Below are positions 57,349 through 58,494 of a DNA stretch of 58,494 nucleotides, in pieces. The notes below the pieces were generated by a model. That model was given only the letters and a program-made list of their open reading frames with translations, made no database searches and was not told the origin of the DNA. This DNA comes from Thiotrichales bacterium (GTDB lineage Bacteria > Pseudomonadota > Gammaproteobacteria > Beggiatoales > Beggiatoaceae): positions 1 through 58,494 of the forward strand of contig JADGEH010000020.1 of the NCBI GenBank assembly GCA_016744475.1, written 5' to 3'. The position numbers and the translations under genes were made by a program. Within the stretch, counting starts at the first letter, position 1, and every line of letters begins with the position of its first letter.

Positions 57349-58116
57349 TTACTTTTGCATGGCAAATCTTAATACTGCACGTTCTAATGCTGCGACTAAA
57401 GTCTGTTGATAAAAACGTGAGGATAATAAGACTTCTTCCTGACGATTCACAATGACTCCGCATTCCACCAAAATCGCGGGCATCTTAGCGTTTTTTACAA
57501 TCAGCAAATCATCAAAACGATGAATTCCCTTGTCTTCATCCAGAACAGGACGATGTTCTCCTGCTATAGGCTCGGCATGATGCAAGGTGGGTTGTAACTC
57601 AAGACTGCGCAGTTCTTCACCTAATACATGAGCAAATGCTAAACTACGTTCATATTGCGGATTTTTATTGGAAATAAATAAAGAATAACCTTGGAAACGA
57701 TCACTGTAATGATGAGAGGTTTTTTCATATTCCCAGGTGGATAAATAATGCGGTTGTACTGAATCATGATGAATAGAAATCAATAAGTCTGCTTTTTTTG
57801 CATTGGCTAAACTGGCGCGTGCATGTAATGGCATTTCGGGGTTAGCGGCTGAAATAATGAAGCTGTTATTAAACCCTTGATGCAATAAGCGTTGGTGTAA
57901 AAGAGTTGCCAGCGTTTGATTGAATTGATACTCCTTAATACCTCGTGCGCTAGTCGCGCCTGGATGCTTAGGAGAATGACCAATATCAATGGCGATGATG
58001 AGTTGTTTATCCATGCAATGTAACGAAGTGTCTTGTGCGCTGGCGGTGAGTATGAAGGCGGGGTTCCAGAAAAAGAAAAATAGACAATAAATGAGCGTTT
58101 TCATAGCTGGGTTCAC
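57349..58116 (-). CDS. N-acetylmuramoyl-L-alanine amidase (Amidase_3)
   Basis: A 255-residue exported zinc amidase that cuts the stem peptide from peptidoglycan. A signal peptide (TLIYCLFFFFWNPAFILTAS, ~7-26) is followed by zinc ligands His47 (AIDIGHSPKHPG), Glu62 (IKEYQFN) and His116/117 (SIHHDS), and the catalytic Glu in ILVECGVIVN. It is short, with only the catalytic domain and no AMIN or LysM region, so it may be activated or localised by a partner. It stands alone upstream of the cyclase gene. Confidence 0.93.
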   Translation of the reverse strand: MNPAMKTLIYCLFFFFWNPAFILTASAQDTSLHCMDKQLIIAIDIGHSPKHPGATSARGIKEYQFNQTLATLLHQRLLHQGFNNSFIISAANPEMPLHARASLANAKKADLLISIHHDSVQPHYLSTWEYEKTSHHYSDRFQGYSLFISNKNPQYERSLAFAHVLGEELRSLELQPTLHHAEPIAGEHRPVLDEDKGIHRFDDLLIVKNAKMPAILVECGVIVNRQEEVLLSSRFYQQTLVAALERAVLRFAMQK

Positions 58117-58240
58117 TTGGCGGTTGTTTAGAGACAGGGTTCATTAAGCGCCTTAAACAAGGCTTAATACCCAGCTACCTACAGGTTGCGTGCCAAATGA
58201 AATGAGCGGCTTAGTGTTTGAGGAATGACCTTCACAAGGC

Positions 58241-58276
58241 GATTTTTGTTGCAATACTCATTGCACAACAAAAATC
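58241..58276. other. Long hairpin upstream of the amidase gene
   Basis: GATTTTTGTTG (58241-58251) and CAACAAAAATC (58266-58276) are perfect inverted repeats. The stem continues inward with GCAAT/ATTGC, with a 2-base bulge. It lies 125 bp upstream of the amidase start. No T-run on either strand beyond the stem. Role unknown. Confidence 0.45.
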
Positions 58277-58336
58277 AACGTGACTGGGCGGAAAAACGCC
58301 TAACCCCAATTATTTACAGTGAGCTTATATAGCTAA

Positions 58337-58494
58337 GAGCCTATACGAAAACGGGAGCATCGGCTGCAAACCCGCCCTTTTGGTCAGGTTTTCCACTTTT
58401 TTTCGTTAAATAGCTCGCTATTCGCCTTAAAAAACCGAAAAACCTGCCTCAAAATGGCGAATTTTCGCTTCGATTCCCCATCTTCGTATAGGCT
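58337..58494. mobile_element. GAGCCTATACG-type palindromic element, cut by the window end
   Basis: Begins GAGCCTATACGAAAA after TAA (58334-58336). It has the full core (CCACTTTTTTTCGTTAAATA, CTATTCGCCTTAAAAAACCG) and runs to CGTATAGGCT at the last base, so only the final C of the 159-bp element is missing. Confidence 0.85.

Overview
The window looks like a piece of a filamentous sulfur-oxidiser-type gammaproteobacterial genome (Beggiatoa/Thioploca/Thiothrix-like). I infer this from the mix of an R-body locus, many small palindromic repeats, abundant cyclic-nucleotide and c-di-GMP signalling genes, a bacteriohemerythrin, Roadblock and Roco proteins, and ordinary gammaproteobacterial housekeeping genes (dnaE, pst, metY, argC, thrB, leuC, rarA, mazG). 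Species cannot be fixed from the sequence alone. No tRNA, rRNA or CRISPR array was seen.

Positions 1-12022 are an accessory region. A regulator pair (XRE-type HTH, then a NarL/FixJ-type response regulator) precedes an R-body (refractile body, Reb) gene cluster: four RebB-family subunits (1593, 3860, 4275, 4671) interleaved with three unrecognised proteins (1870, 2370, 3247). An orphan group-II-like reverse transcriptase follows (5056). After it come a decayed IS5-type transposase, an unrecognised 493-aa membrane protein, a gene-poor stretch, nested inverted-repeat elements, a 196-aa unknown protein and an IS1-type remnant. Copies of a ~105-bp palindromic element bracket this region.

Positions 12033-23277 lie on the minus strand: the phosphate transporter genes pstC-pstA-pstB (no pstS or phoU nearby), a PilZ protein, a secreted CAP-domain protein, three small paralogous proteins of an unrecognised family, and metY. 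From 23465 to 30983 are dnaE, fxsA, a Roadblock protein, argC, thrB and a YggS-type PLP protein.

Positions 31160-37004 form a minus-strand signalling operon. It encodes a REC-histidine kinase, a REC-kinase-REC hybrid, a REC-class III nucleotide cyclase whose residues suggest GTP rather than ATP, and a cyclic-nucleotide-binding-fold protein. Downstream are two membrane proteins, a Roco GTPase with a long Ala/Asn repeat, and a YfiN-like GGDEF/EAL protein with its YfiR-like partner, then leuC. The rest (46488-58494) holds a membrane kinase with two small envelope proteins, a family 4 uracil-DNA glycosylase, bacteriohemerythrin, rarA, mazG, a second (adenylate-type) cyclase and an Amidase_3 cell-wall hydrolase.

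The window is also studded with ~159-bp palindromic elements that share one core but carry different termini. Some have 3-bp TAA/TTA target duplications that coincide with gene stop codons (metY, rarA).
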